Origin: Limonium bicolor
Taxonomy: Eukaryota; Streptophyta; Magnoliopsida; Caryophyllales; Plumbaginaceae
Direction: 5' to 3'
DNA: 64,000 nt
Assembly: GCA_023374045.1 (NCBI GenBank)
Contig: CM041781.1
Span: 139,802,982 to 139,866,981 of the forward strand
Positions 48,178 through 60,149 of the stretch are shown piece after piece (position 1 is the first letter of the stretch; each line of letters starts with the position of its first letter). A program made the translations under genes and the position numbers. Below the pieces are notes generated by a model that saw only the letters and a list, made by a program, of their open reading frames with translations, was not told the DNA's origin and did no database searches.

Positions 48178-51100
48178 TGTAACACCCAACTACTAACAGC
48201 ACACTTAATATCATATCGCAGCGGAATTCTCAACTCATAACAGCACTTAACTCATTGGTGTTACACGCCGTTAGCCACCCACGTGGCTACAAGGCTAACA
48301 TACATACATTGTACCGGTCTGATGGACTAAACTACTCCCGAGCAACTACACGTAAATCCCGTTCCAGTCCAACAACATATACACTTACATTACAACTGTA
48401 CCGAGTATCTTCCAACTAACGCCGATACAATTTCGTCTTACTACACCTACAATACATGCTCAATTTGAATGTCTAACCCATGTACAACGACTACCCGTCC
48501 TACTCTCGAACGGTTTCCAGCTCCCTTGTACCTGTAAAGTAATGGGAGCCCCCAAAGGGGGTCAGCACCTTTGCTGGTATGGTAATTCCCGCAGCCCGCA
48601 TGCTACCGGCCACGCACAACTAATTGTCGTCTTAGCATGCGATTGATTTTATTTCAAACATGCACAACTCACATACATATCATGCTTATAAGCAAACATC
48701 CTTATAGGACGCATACACAAGGTTAGCACCACACAACTAACAACACACCTTTACTTAACAACATACACAACTTAATTCCACTCTTTAGAGAACATAAACT
48801 TTACTTAGGGAGTTGCCGTGATATAAGCCCACACACAACATACATACATTTTCTTTACTTGAGTGGCGGCCTCATATAGGACCGATCACAACATACATAA
48901 TTTCCCCCTAACTCCAATAGTGATAGGTAAAGCCTTGGTTAAGCTTGTGGTGGTTGTAATTCCAGGAGGAAGAACAACCGTAACATAACAAAGAGGGAGT
49001 CGAAGCAACTTAGGCATCGACACCCTACCAACATTATACATAATTTCCCTCCTAGCCCGATATGGAGGTCGGGTAGGTAAGCTTTGGCTAAGCTAGTGGG
49101 AGGTCGAAATCCAATGAAGGAAAACAACCCTAACATACCAGGATGGGAGTTAATTCTCATATATGTATTAACTCCCAAACACTCGCGTGACCGGAACGAC
49201 CGGATTCCTCACCATACACAACATATACTTATTAGTTAAAGGTTCCTTTATGGAACTTGTCACATACATACATCACATAGTTTTACTAACTCGGTTAAAC
49301 ACGTAGGGGAAATCGTATCCCATTTCAACAACACGGATAACAGTATCAAACAACAACATATTACACAAGTCACATACATCACACTTTAATCACAACATAC
49401 ACTAACGCACGGATAGCCGTAGTTAGAACATTCCCATGGGTTGGGACGTTTATTCCGAATACCGATCTCTTATGTGAACCTAAGGTCGGTTAACTATTAT
49501 TTAACACATAATTAAAGTTAAACGGTATCGGAACTAATTACGCCACAATAATGAATTACTATAAACTCATTTCATGCTTTATCTTGCAAGGTGCAAACAC
49601 ACAGAAAAACACATTGGCATACAAGCCGGTGTAATCCGGTAGGACACGGTTGCAAGAAACCATACCTGTCACCGAAGATGCACTCTAATGTCCATCACAT
49701 GTTCCTTGAAAATCTTTGTACAACTGGTAACATTATAACTATCTTTTTAATATATTGGGGTAACATAATTATTTAATGACTAATGCGCCCATGATTAACC
49801 CGTTCGATAGTTTTATAACTTTACATTTGTATTACAACTTCTTACCACTCGATCACCATTATAACTTACTTAATTTATCCTTAACAACCTTAAATCTTAA
49901 CTTTAAGCATTAAGGTTTATACTTAATCTTAACTTAATTACTTAAGTTCTTAGGTCCCATCATCACTACCCTATTAATGGCACACCTTAATACCAGTTAA
50001 CATACTTAGAAATTAAAATTTCTTCTTTTTTTTTTTGTTAAGGGTCGACCGACCCACCGACCGACCCAACCCCTGGGTCGGTCCGTTCCAGTAACTTTCT
50101 GGTTCAGAAAACAACCTTAGACCGACCCACGACCGACCCATCCTTATGGGTCGGTCCATTGCCGAAACTTTTTCCTTCGTTAAATTTTGCCCGACCGACC
50201 CAAAGCTAAGCCGACCGACCCAAACTCTCTGGGTCGGTCCATTGCCGAAACTTCCTGGCTGGCTTAACGTGGTCCGACCGACCAGAACTGGTCGGACCCT
50301 GGGTCGGTCCACTACAGATTTTTCTCTTAATTTGTTCTTTCAACTCCAAACTTTTCCTCATATATCCTAATATGTTCTAACCTCATTTGGGCACTTCAAA
50401 ACATCTTAATGACATCCAAAAACTCCTTAATTCTCCCCAACCATTTAACCATCATCAACACTCATTTCCCATCCAAAATTTGCCATAACCTCCCCATAAG
50501 CTCTACACCTTTATCCTCATCAATTATCATCAAAACTCAATCTCTTCACTCCTAATCTAGCCACACCCTTACAAGGGTCCTAACAGCATATTACATTTCC
50601 TCAAATTCCATCACAACAACATAACCACCATAAACTCCATATCCATAATACCAATCACAAACTTAAAACAATTGGCTCTTAAGGCCTTTAATTCAACTAT
50701 TAATTCACAAATCTCTCCACACCAGCTAAACACATTTTCATCCCACAATTTGGGTTCATTAACTTGTTTACCCATCCCAAACATTCAAACAATTTTAACA
50801 ATGTTTAAGGTAGTGTTCTTACCTTATTTCCACAAGTCTCCTCAATACACCTCTTGCTCCTCATCTTCTCCCAAATTGATTAAGAGGGTATGGAGTTTCC
50901 CACTCCATCCCAACATCCAAGAACACCCAAAACACACATAATTAATCACTTAAACCCTTAGAACTCAATTAAATCAAAGGTTAGAATTAGGGTTTACCTT
51001 TGAAGTTTTTAAGAGGGATTTTTCTCCCTTGAGTCAAGAAGGAAGTTACTCCACCATTGAAGGGTCAATTTGGAGCTCAAGAACAAGAAGAAACAAGGTA

Positions 51101-52100
51101 TCAAAATGGTGAAAGATTGAATGCACCAAGAGATGGAGGAAAAATGAGTTTTTCTTGGAAATCTTTACCTTGGAAGGAAGAGGAGACTACAAGCTTCTCA
51201 TTGGTGCCATTTTCTCCTCAAATGGTGAAAACCCATGGAGGTCAACTTCATCCTTTTGGAATTTTGAAAGAGAGAATGATAGAGGATGATGAGGGGAAGA
51301 AGAATATGTAATTTGTTTTTGATTTGGAGCTCAAATGGAGCTTGGGATTGAGATTGAAGTGGAGAAGCCATTGTTGGCTAGATGGAGAGCTCCATCGCAG
51401 AGAGGGAGGAAGGGGAGCCGGTTGGGAGAGAGAGAAGAGAGGGAGAGGAGAGAGAGGGAAAAGGAAATAAGGGAAAGAGAGAGAGAGTGTGGGAATAAGT
51501 AGTCTCTCTCAATTTTTGCTCTATTAATTAGTTACTAGTCATGTGGTGGTAGCTGTTTACATTAATAAACCGGCCCACTAATATAAACATGCTGGAGCGT
51601 TTTTCGTCTTGTAGCAGAAAACGCTCGTTTACTTACCCGGTTTAGCACTATTTACTAACCGGGACCGTTTTCCGGAATTTTCTCATTCCTTTAATTTTAA
51701 TGGTTATTAATCCCCCATTAATGTTTAATTATTGTTACATAATCAATTATTATTTTTACGGGGTCGTTTAACTGCTTACCATCACGTTTTCGGGTTTTCT
51801 CGAAAACGCGTTTTAGGACTCCGTTCGCGTTTTAACGTCTTATTTAAATCCGTTTCCTTCCGGAATTTTTCCCACATGTTCTTAATGTGTAATTAAGGTA
51901 TAAAAATATATCTATAACCCTAATGAAGGTTATGTACCTCCTAAAATAATTAAAACGCGTTTTCACGTTTTGTGACTTTTACGCATTTTATTTTTTTCTT
52001 TTTGGTTTTTATTTCTTCACCAATGATCTTAAGGACTTAATTAGCCTTAGAAAATTATAATTACATAATTAATTAACACATTAAGGTTTGGGGTATTTCA
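48178..52100 (-). repeat. LARD-C 5' LTR
   Basis: 3923 bp. Compared with the 3' LTR it shows very many 1-3 base insertions or deletions but few substitutions. Terminal hairpin at 48270-48290 has lost one base of its right arm. Confidence 0.9.
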
Positions 52101-52105
52101 ACTAG
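52101..52105. repeat. Target-site duplication of LARD-C, right copy
   Basis: ACTAG, identical to 39186-39190. Confidence 0.92.
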
Positions 52106-55100
52106 CTTGGCAAGTCCTGCTCTAGTAATTCTTTCACGTACGCTGTTATTTGTACATGCAATAACGTATATTTATTAAAACGACCGTCTACTAAACAATA
52201 TAACACAGTCACCGTAGAGTTTATTCTTGTTGTATACTAACTCCATACGTTACTTATCTTTCCCCGGTTAATTAAACAGTGGCTCTAGAAACCCTAGCAG
52301 TTTCATCATTTCATGTGAAGTTCACATGTGATAATGAATTACCGTTATACGGTATAACTTAATTTCATTAATTAAATTCCCATAATTATTCTCACTTACC
52401 ATTCTTATCATATCACTTAGTTATTCATGTTATAATCATCTTTATTTTATAAACTTTACATTTCATTTCATAATATACCATAATTCATTATATTACTTAA
52501 TCTTAATTCCTTTCTTTATTAAATTACCAAAACCACCATAATAGTTCGGTATTTATAATTTATACCCTCCAAATTTTATAAATTATCAAATAGCCACATA
52601 ACTTCTATATTTTACTAATCAACCACCTCTATTTCCGTAAATTACATTTGTACCCAACAGTTTTCGCAAATCACAATTAAACCACTTATAATTTCGCTTC
52701 CCATAAATAACACTCCTTTATTCACAAATCAACCCCAAAACTCTATATAAGTTACATATTAACTTATAAACTATAGTTTTAATATTATTTTTTTCCTTAA
52801 ATACTGAAAGTACCCATATACTTTCTCAAATTACATAACCGACCCAATTTAAATTCGGTTTTCAATCTATAATTCCATAAATTACATATTCACCCCAAAA
52901 CTTTTATAAACTTATTATTTTATGTCATAAATCATTTTAACTCAAAGTTTTTAACCAACACTTTGACCAAGACTTAATTTCTTAATTAATACTTCAATAT
53001 ACCCATAAAATCATATATATATTCGGTAACACACCAAACCTCCCAATAATCACAAAATAGCCCCAAACTTAATTAAATGTCATTCTTAACACTTAAACAC
53101 TTATTTAAATTCTCTAAAATTCATAATATTAATTCCCATCTCATATTGTATTATAAATACCCCAAACAATTCCTTTTGTTCTCGGAAATATATATTTGTA
53201 CATTAAACTTCACAAAAATTACATTTTAACCACATAACTTATTTAAATAACCATTTAAATACTTGTAGCTATTTTTAATGTTCCCACATATTTGTAAAAT
53301 AAGTTAATACACTTATATGTATTTCAAAATTCATCAAATGTCCTATATTGCTCTCGGCCATTATTAAACTTTATCATATGATTTTAAAAACTTGTTTTGA
53401 ACTTATAATATTTATATATGCCATAAAACACTTCTAAAAATTATGCTAATGTCTTAGAATGATTATATACTAAAAATAGAACATTAAATACCTAGACCTC
53501 TCGGTTTGAATATATGTATAACATAATTAATTTTTATGACCTAAATATATATACTTTAAGGTAATAACCTTACATCACATGTTATAAATTATTTCCTTGA
53601 CAATTTAACCTTATTCTTTTCGGTTTTAATTTATTCAAGGGTTACACAAGATTTTATAACAAAGTTCGAAGTTTGAATCAAACTTAAACTTAATAAACCT
53701 TATTTAGATATACTCACCCTTAAATCAAGACAATACTTGTGCTTGATTTTTCCTTGGATTTCCAAGCTCCTCAAATGCTTATTGAAGTTGGTAAATCGAA
53801 TTCCTTGTACATATATAGGAGATTTATTTGTTAGATGTCTAACAAGAGTTTATAAATAATGTATAGATTTCACAAGAGTTTACCTTAGGAATTTATCAAG
53901 GTATTTCTGGTACACCTTGAGATGATTGTAGATCCAATTTTTCCTTCATGAATTAATGAAGAGAACATGGATTAAGAAGGCTAATATTTTCGGACATGCT
54001 TAGGAACTTTGTTTAGGATTTTCAAATATGAAAATACCTTAGATTAAGCTTGATTACTCCTTGAATTGATGTTGAATCAAGACAACTCCTTGGAGTATAA
54101 TTTGATGGCGATTTTCTTGATAAGTTGCTAGGATTATTCTTGCTCCAAGACTTGATAGAATTAACTAGGAAATTACATTGAAATGGTGTTAAGAATTATT
54201 ATACCATTAATAGAGTTTATTAGCATTTATGAATTAAGTTTAGGAATTGAACAAAGAAGAGCAAGGAGGAGACACTTACCATTCGTTTAATGAAGGCAAG
54301 TGAGAATGTTTACGTAGCTTCATTTTGTAGCCGCAACCGATTTGGTTGTTATTTTTTTTTGTTTTAATTATTTTATGGCCACAATTATTTGATTACTCAA
54401 TTAGTACCTAATTTAATTCATTCGTGCCTAACCACACTAGTCTCACGGCTGTAGTGGAACACTAGCATTATAATTGCTTCCTTAGTGCTGCTCCACGATC
54501 ACAAGGTATGGTTGTAATTTAAGCTTAGTTATTTTATGCAATTATTGATGGTATACTAATCTGTTTTGATTTGCTTTGCAGGTGTATATCTCGGTTGTGC
54601 ATGGAGCACATTACGACCAGCATGTGTAGCATAGGTTTGTTTTTAATTCTTTTACATCACTTAGCTTATTTTTTATGAAATTATGGAGCATTAACAAGCT
54701 TGTTTGGTGCAGGCTGATCGTGGGTGTTTCTTTGTTGCAGTGGTAGTGACCGGCGCACTCAAGGGACTCCACTTCAGCAACTTCCACTTCAGGTAAGCTT
54801 GTTTGTTTAGTTAATATGTAATCTTTGATCTAATCCTCTCTGTTTGATGCAGGTGATCGTATTTATTGGAGTGAGTGGCTGCTCCACTTAAAAAAAAACT
54901 AACCGTAATGGAGCATATAAAGACTAGTGTAGTTGTAATAAATTGTAGATAAGGTCATTATATAAGTTAGGTATAGGTCTTGCTATGTTAAATAATTAGC
55001 AACCACACAACTTTAAATCCTCCACTATCCAACCCATTATCGGTAGTCATGTGGGAATTTGATCAACTAATTTGTTTGTATAATTGGTAGTAGTAATATG

Positions 55101-56061
55101 ACTAGGATAGCATGTTAAACCATTATTTCTAATTAATCTAATATTTGTGATTTCATCGCAGGTAATACGGTGGGTCAAGCTCCAATGACAGTAGTATAGA
55201 CACATTATCAATTAATTTAAGTATAGATGAGTCATCATGTAAAATGACATGTTTTAGACTTAAAACTAGCCAAAAATGGCCTTAAAATTCGCCCACCATG
55301 GAGGTAAATTGGGACTGATTTTTCATTTGATTTTTGTTACACTATATTGTACTAAGACCATACTAATATGTGTAATAGGTTCCAGCATTTAATTGGTACA
55401 TTTTTATTATGGTAAAAGATAAAAGTTTTAAGGTAAAAATGTTGATTTTAGGTACCTTTTTGTCCTAAAAATCAATCCCATTTATACTATGAGTCTAGTG
55501 CTGGAACCAATTGATTTATATGGTCATTTTATTGACTTTTAAGTTTTACCAACTCGTGGCTCCTCAAAAACCTCAAGGCAATTGCGTAGAACGCATTCTT
55601 ATGACACCCGAAGGCGCGTTTTTGTGCTTTAAGAGATTTTTAAGAAATAATTAGTCGCTATGTGTTTCAAGTGTTTATTGGCATTGTTTATAGTCAATAA
55701 TAATTTATCAAAGTGTTACATTGAGTTATATGGGGTTATACCAACTCAGAATGCAACTCCCGGACTAACCGGGCAAAAAGGAGCGTTAAGGAATACTCCC
55801 TCGTACTTTGTATCTTTATTCATTTTTTGATGAAGTCTTGTGTTACAAGGGTCACATAACGATCCTTGATTATCTTCATATGATGTTCATAATTTATATA
55901 AATTGTTTACTTAAGGTCGGGCTTTAACGCTTGCTTTGACCTTAAGGAACTTAGGTGCGTTCTAACACCCAAGTGTTTATAAACCTTTATTAGGGTTTTA
56001 ATAATCCCCTAAATAATATATTTTACCATTATTTAATTATTTAAATGTTAGGGGTATTTCA

Positions 56062-56066
56062 CTAAC
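56062..56066. repeat. Target-site duplication of the chromovirus, right copy
   Basis: CTAAC directly after GGGGTATTTCA, identical to 12202-12206. Confidence 0.9.
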
Positions 56067-56700
56067 CATTGAGAAAGAACGCCTCAGTTCAATGAGTCAG
56101 TAAGGATTGTGGTGTTTCTTCTACAATGGCAGTTCGTAGCTCAGCAAGATTACTGGTTTAGTGCAAGTTGTGCCAGGGATTAAGAGATATACCGATTGTG
56201 AGGCTCTAAATTGAGATGAAGTATGTGAAAAAAACGGTATCGGTAAGCATAATCAACTTCAACTATATTTGGCACCGAGACAATGAACTTAAACACCACA
56301 ACTGAGTTTAATTGTTTCGACTCAACAGAACCCTAATTACCCAACTACTAGAACCCTAATTATCATATGATGTGTGATAGAAAAATAAAATAACATCAAA
56401 TGTTGTAGTTGCTAGAGAATAAGAAAAATTCTGAGCATATTACCGGTTTAGCGCCTTCGATTTCAAACCCCAACGATTCCAGCCCCTCTTCGCTTTGGTG
56501 AACGAACGACAGATGCAACAGCAATCTCGGAGTTCTTCAATGGATTATCAGCGCGAGAGATATATAGAACTAATCAATCTACCAGAAGCGTGAGAGAAAT
56601 ATGTTGTTCTTCAGTGAATCGGTGCCTTTGCAATAGCTAATTCAAGAGGAAGTTTTCTGAATAATAGAAAGAAATAGGAAAGCAGACACAGATAAAGAAA
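56062..56700 (-). other. CACTA 5' region, probable untranslated leader
   Basis: Continuation of the CACTA element beyond the chromovirus. It has no long frame. A GC-richer part at about 56440-56640 could be a leader exon of the transposase gene read on the minus strand, but no motif supports this. Confidence 0.35.
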
Positions 56701-57508
56701 AGAATTGCGCGGTATTTTTTGCCAAGATTACCGACGCATTTGTCCGTGGTACCTATATAAAATGACATCGTTAATTTAATAATATTACCGACACCTAATT
56801 CCGTCGGTATCCATCCCATAAAAAGACAACGTTTTATAATTAGCTCGCATGCTAGTAAACATATAATTACCGACGGATTATGTCCGTAGGTAATCTACCG
56901 GTACACTTGTAAAAGAAAACGCGGCGTTTTAACTCATAAACGGCACATATAATATTAGCTATTACCGACGACAACGTTTTCCCTAATAAAATATTCGCCT
57001 TCTTATTTTATAAACACCCATTACCGACGGACATGGACCGTAGGTAATCTAGTATTAGCTATTACCGACGGAAAAATTCCGTCGGAAAATATATGGAAGA
57101 AACGCCACCGTTTTATCTTAACATGTCCCTTGCTCAATGCCAGCGATATACATAGCAGTCATTACCGATGGAATAATTCCATAAGTAATTTGAAGTAGCT
57201 ATTGCCGACAGATGGTTTCCGTCGGTAACCTTTTTTCAAAATCCCTCCCATTTACCTACGGAAAATATCCGTAGGTAATTTGTTGGCATTATACGCGCCA
57301 TTACCATCCAGTCCTCCCGCACTTTTCCCTACAAATTTACCTACGGAATATTCCGTAGGTAATTTTTTGTTGGAATTCCGTCGGTATTCCGTAGGTAACA
57401 ACTTAACCAATGGCTGGTACTATCAACCGTGGGTATTCCGTCGGGAATTACCTACGGAATTTATTCCATAGGTAATTTCCGTAGGTAAACTACTATTTTC
57501 TAGTAGTG
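56700..57508 (-). repeat. CACTA subterminal repeats
   Basis: At least fifteen copies of short motifs in both orientations: TTACCGACGG, CCGTCGGTAA, TTACCTACGGAA and TTCCGTAGGTAA, often as close inverted pairs. Arrays like this bind the element-encoded accessory protein at CACTA ends. Confidence 0.75.
57493..57508 (-). repeat. CACTA terminal inverted repeat (5' end)
   Basis: Minus strand CACTACTAGAAAATAG, the standard CACTA terminus. Flanked by TTA (57509-57511). The partner end is left of the window. Confidence 0.8.
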
Positions 57509-58893
57509 TTAGGCATTTCCAAGGTAGGGATTCGAATGTTAATGATAATATATGATGGTTAGGACATGTTTGGTTACTTTTAATGACCATTAGTAGGGTG
57601 AATAAGTGTAGGTTAAGCATGAAAGTATATAACAAAGCTATGTGAAGTAATTAACTAACTAGAAGTCAAATACGGTAATTAACCGACATTACTAAATGTG
57701 TATAGGAGTTGCCTACGGTGGAAACCAATCGAAGCAGGGACCAAGGTATGGTTTTCTTGCAGTCTATTGCCTACCGGTTTACACCGGCTTGTGTGTTGTT
57801 TGTTTTTCTGTGTGTTTATGACCTTGTAAGACTTAAGTCATGTAATGAGTTTACAGTTGTTAATATTATTGTGCGGTAAGTTATGCCTAATCTCCCTTGT
57901 GTGTGTAACTAGACCTAAACACTTGCTTGTGAATTAACTTAGTATGTTTCAATAATGGGACTTCTAATAAGTGCTAACGGGGGAAGTGAGGAGTCCGGTC
58001 GTTCCGGCCACGCGTGTGAGTATGGGAGTCGATGTCATAACCGGTTCGATTCTCTTTGTATGTATTGTTGTTTTTCTTTTGGTTTTCAACCTCCCTTTAG
58101 CTTATCCAAGGCTATTTTACTGACTCACGTTGGGCCTCAGGGGCATACTATGTTCGGTGTGCTTGGGTTACTATATCCGACGCACCTATGGGTTAAGTTA
58201 ACCGTTCATCTAACAGGACGGTAATGAGTTATGTAACTAGCTTAGCATGAGTTTGGCAGCAATCTCTAGGCTCTCCGGGTGAACTGACTATGTTTTGGTT
58301 CGGTTACAAAGAGAACCGCACTTGTTATGTTATGTGTTAAAGTTGAGATGAAATTCTCGTTGCTATGTTTTGTTATTTGTATGTTAATAATCAATGCCAT
58401 GTTATCATGACAATTGGTTGTGTGTATCCCGGTAGTCGATGGGCTGCACGTTAGCCATACCAGCCATGAGTTGCTGAGCCCCTTTGGGGCACCATATTGT
58501 TTTTCCTATGTTGCACGATGAGGATTGAAGAGGCAGGGTGGCTCTAGATTCTAGGTTTTATGAAATACTTTTGATGGTTTTGGATGTCAGACCCGGGATG
58601 CGCCTGTGCTCCCGTGGTGGTATATTTTGGTTCCGTTGTTATTACAGTGGCGGTGTATTGACAGTTATACAATTATGGATGTAAATATTTACTCGAATTA
58701 TTGATTATGATTTATGGTTATTAGTTCTATGATCGGGAGTGACAATCAGACCGGTACAATTTGTATGTATTCTGCCTTGTTAGCCACGTTGGTGGCTAAC
58801 GGCGTGTAGCACCAACCTGTTTAGTTATTGTTGTAGCTGTTTATTTCTGCTGCGATTTCGGTTACTTGTTAAGTGCGTAGTAGGGGTGTTACA
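57509..58893 (+). repeat. Diverged LTR fragment (3' part) that received the CACTA element
   Basis: Plus-oriented LTR end with GGGGTGTTACA at 58883-58893. Blocks shared with the LARD-A LTR are GGTATGGTTTTCTTGCA (about 57745), ACACCGGCTTGTGTG, GGACGGTAATGAGT, CCATACCAGC...TTGCTGAGCCCC (about 58455-58490) and the terminal hairpin GTTAGCCAC/GTGGCTAAC (58779-58800). Older than the other LTRs by its many differences. Its 5' part should lie on the far side of the CACTA element, left of the window. Confidence 0.7.
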
Positions 58894-59540
58894 TTAAGAG
58901 CTTAAGGTAAGAGCTCCTTCTTAATGTTAAGTTTTAATGCATTAGAGTAATGGGAATGGGTAAACTAATTAAAGAACCCAAAATATTGTACTAGTATTTG
59001 TGAGCCTCGATTTTAAACCCTATCCTATGTGGATTAAGTTGATTAGGATCTAATCGGGTTTTAGGTCCACGTATAACCTAAGATTAATAACTATGTCATA
59101 TAACAAAAATTATTAAAACCTAAGCTAGCTCACTGGAACCTATTATGAGTCGCCACCTAATTTTAACCTAGATCAAATTAGGAAAGGAGAGTTCGGGTTC
59201 GGGGGCTTGGTATACAACTTGTTTAGGGTTCAATTACTTTCATTACCCCTAGAAGTCGTTTTTCCTCTACTTAGTTTAATTACGGCTTATTACGGGTCGT
59301 TTTTAACCTAAGTGCGCGCTTCTGATTTTTTTGTATTTTTTAACATTTTGGACAGAAAGTTAAAATAAAATTAAAGGTTCCTAAACTAGGGTTTCGGAGG
59401 CAGAATTAGGTCAAGTTTTGTTTCCGTCCGTGGCTACGGACCTAATGTCCGAACCCACAAACCCTAGTTAACCTATGTGAACATGAAAGTCGAATTAAAC
59501 AGAAAACACAATTTTGAAAAGTTTGGGGCCACACATGATG
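58894..59540. other. Unassigned sequence
   Basis: No reading frame and no clear similarity to other parts of the window. A GAGTCGCCACC motif (about 59147) and a GGGTTCGGGGG stretch (about 59193) remind me of TAT/Ogre-type LTR elements, but this is too weak for a call. Confidence 0.3.
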
Positions 59541-60140
59541 TGTATTGGTAGTATTTGAAATGTAGGCCTTAGAGCCAAATAATTATGTATGTGTATTGGT
59601 ATTGTGGATTGAGGAAGTATTGAATTGAGAATTGTTTTGATTGCTGGTAGGACCCTTGTATGGGTGTGGCTAGATTAGGAATGAATTTTGTGAGAAAGTA
59701 TGTATGTGGACAAGTGAGAATTGTACGTGAACTATGGTAAAATTTTGGTAGGAATTATGCATTATTGGATGACTTGGTGAATGGGAGAACCAAGGTGTGT
59801 ATTGATTGAGTAGGTATGTTTAGTAGTAATGGAATGGTAGTAGTAGTATGTGATTAAAAGAGTATAAATCAGTACCAAGAGGTGTTGAATTTCATTGGAG
59901 AAACTAGGAAAAATTAGTGTACAAGATTTAGTGAAATGATGTTGGACTTGTGTTTTTAGATAGTGTATTGCTTGGAAATGAATTTGGAATGGTAGAATGA
60001 AGTTAGGACAAGATGCAAAATGCAAAGAGAAGTGTAGGGATGCACAACTGTGCAAGTGTGAAAATGAGAATGGAAATTTGTAGAATTTGAGCAAGAAGTT
60101 GAGTAGGTATTGGACCATGGATTTAATGAGTTTTGGTGAT
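59540..60140 (+). repeat. LTR body fragment of a LARD relative
   Basis: Resembles the reverse complement of the LARD-C LTR around 41400-41760, for example GGCCTTAGAGCC and AGGACCCTTGTATGGGTGTGGCTAGATTAGGA. Plus orientation, opposite to the internal domain that follows, so the two do not form one intact element. Confidence 0.6.
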
Positions 60141-60149
60141 AGGAATGAA

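Larger units (their letters stand above)
39191..52100 (-). mobile_element. LARD-C: non-autonomous LTR element inside the chromovirus LTR
   Basis: 12,910 bp, minus orientation, target duplication ACTAG. LTRs 39191-43059 and 48178-52100, internal domain 43060-48177, initiator-Met primer site and PPT. Related to LARD-A/B over the internal domain and LTR ends but clearly diverged, so a sister subfamily. No gag or pol. The uninterrupted LTR at 12207-17409 proves the exact insertion point. Confidence 0.93.
12207..56061 (-). mobile_element. Tekay/Del-like Ty3/gypsy chromovirus carrying an AlkB domain
   Basis: LTR retrotransposon in minus orientation, 43,855 bp with its two nested LARDs and about 17.0 kb without them. 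Parts in coding direction: 5' LTR 56061-37953 (interrupted by LARD-C), initiator-Met primer site 37947-37936, gag in three exons (37728 to 22538), AlkB 22264-21461, pol 21419-17991, PPT and 3' LTR 17409-12207. The target duplication is CTAAC. The chromodomain after integrase, with [11 protein letters not shown]...[11 protein letters not shown]...EEATWE, places it in the Tekay/Del group by pattern. LTRs of about 5.2 kb are long for the group. The LTR copies look nearly identical and pol is intact, so it is recent. Confidence 0.92.
37953..56061 (-). repeat. Chromovirus 5' LTR, interrupted by LARD-C
   Basis: LTR sequence at 37953-39190 and 52106-56061 (about 5.19 kb once LARD-C and one ACTAG copy are removed), almost identical to 12207-17409. 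The interruption lies about 1.24 kb from the internal-side LTR end. It keeps the antisense gene-like chain (about 54425-55180) and the terminal hairpin (38056-38077). Confidence 0.92.
8838..57508 (-). mobile_element. CACTA (En/Spm-type) transposon, defective, split by the chromovirus
   Basis: Minus-strand CACTA element present as 8838-12206 plus 56062-57508. Its 5' end is at 57508, with terminal CACTACTAGAAAATAG read on the minus strand. The other end lies left of the window beyond LARD-A. It encodes the two usual CACTA genes in fragments: the DUF4216 end of TNP2 and a Transposase_24 protein. Only about 3 kb of its own DNA separates the DUF4216 fragment from the 5' terminus, and no transposase catalytic domain is seen there. 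It is therefore a deletion derivative. The right flank TTA (57509-57511) is the likely 3-bp target duplication. The element entered an old LTR. Confidence 0.75.

Noticed and set aside
56700..57508. CRISPR-like or satellite array
   Set aside because: Repeats are short, in both orientations and irregularly spaced, and end in a CACTA terminus: subterminal repeats of a DNA transposon.
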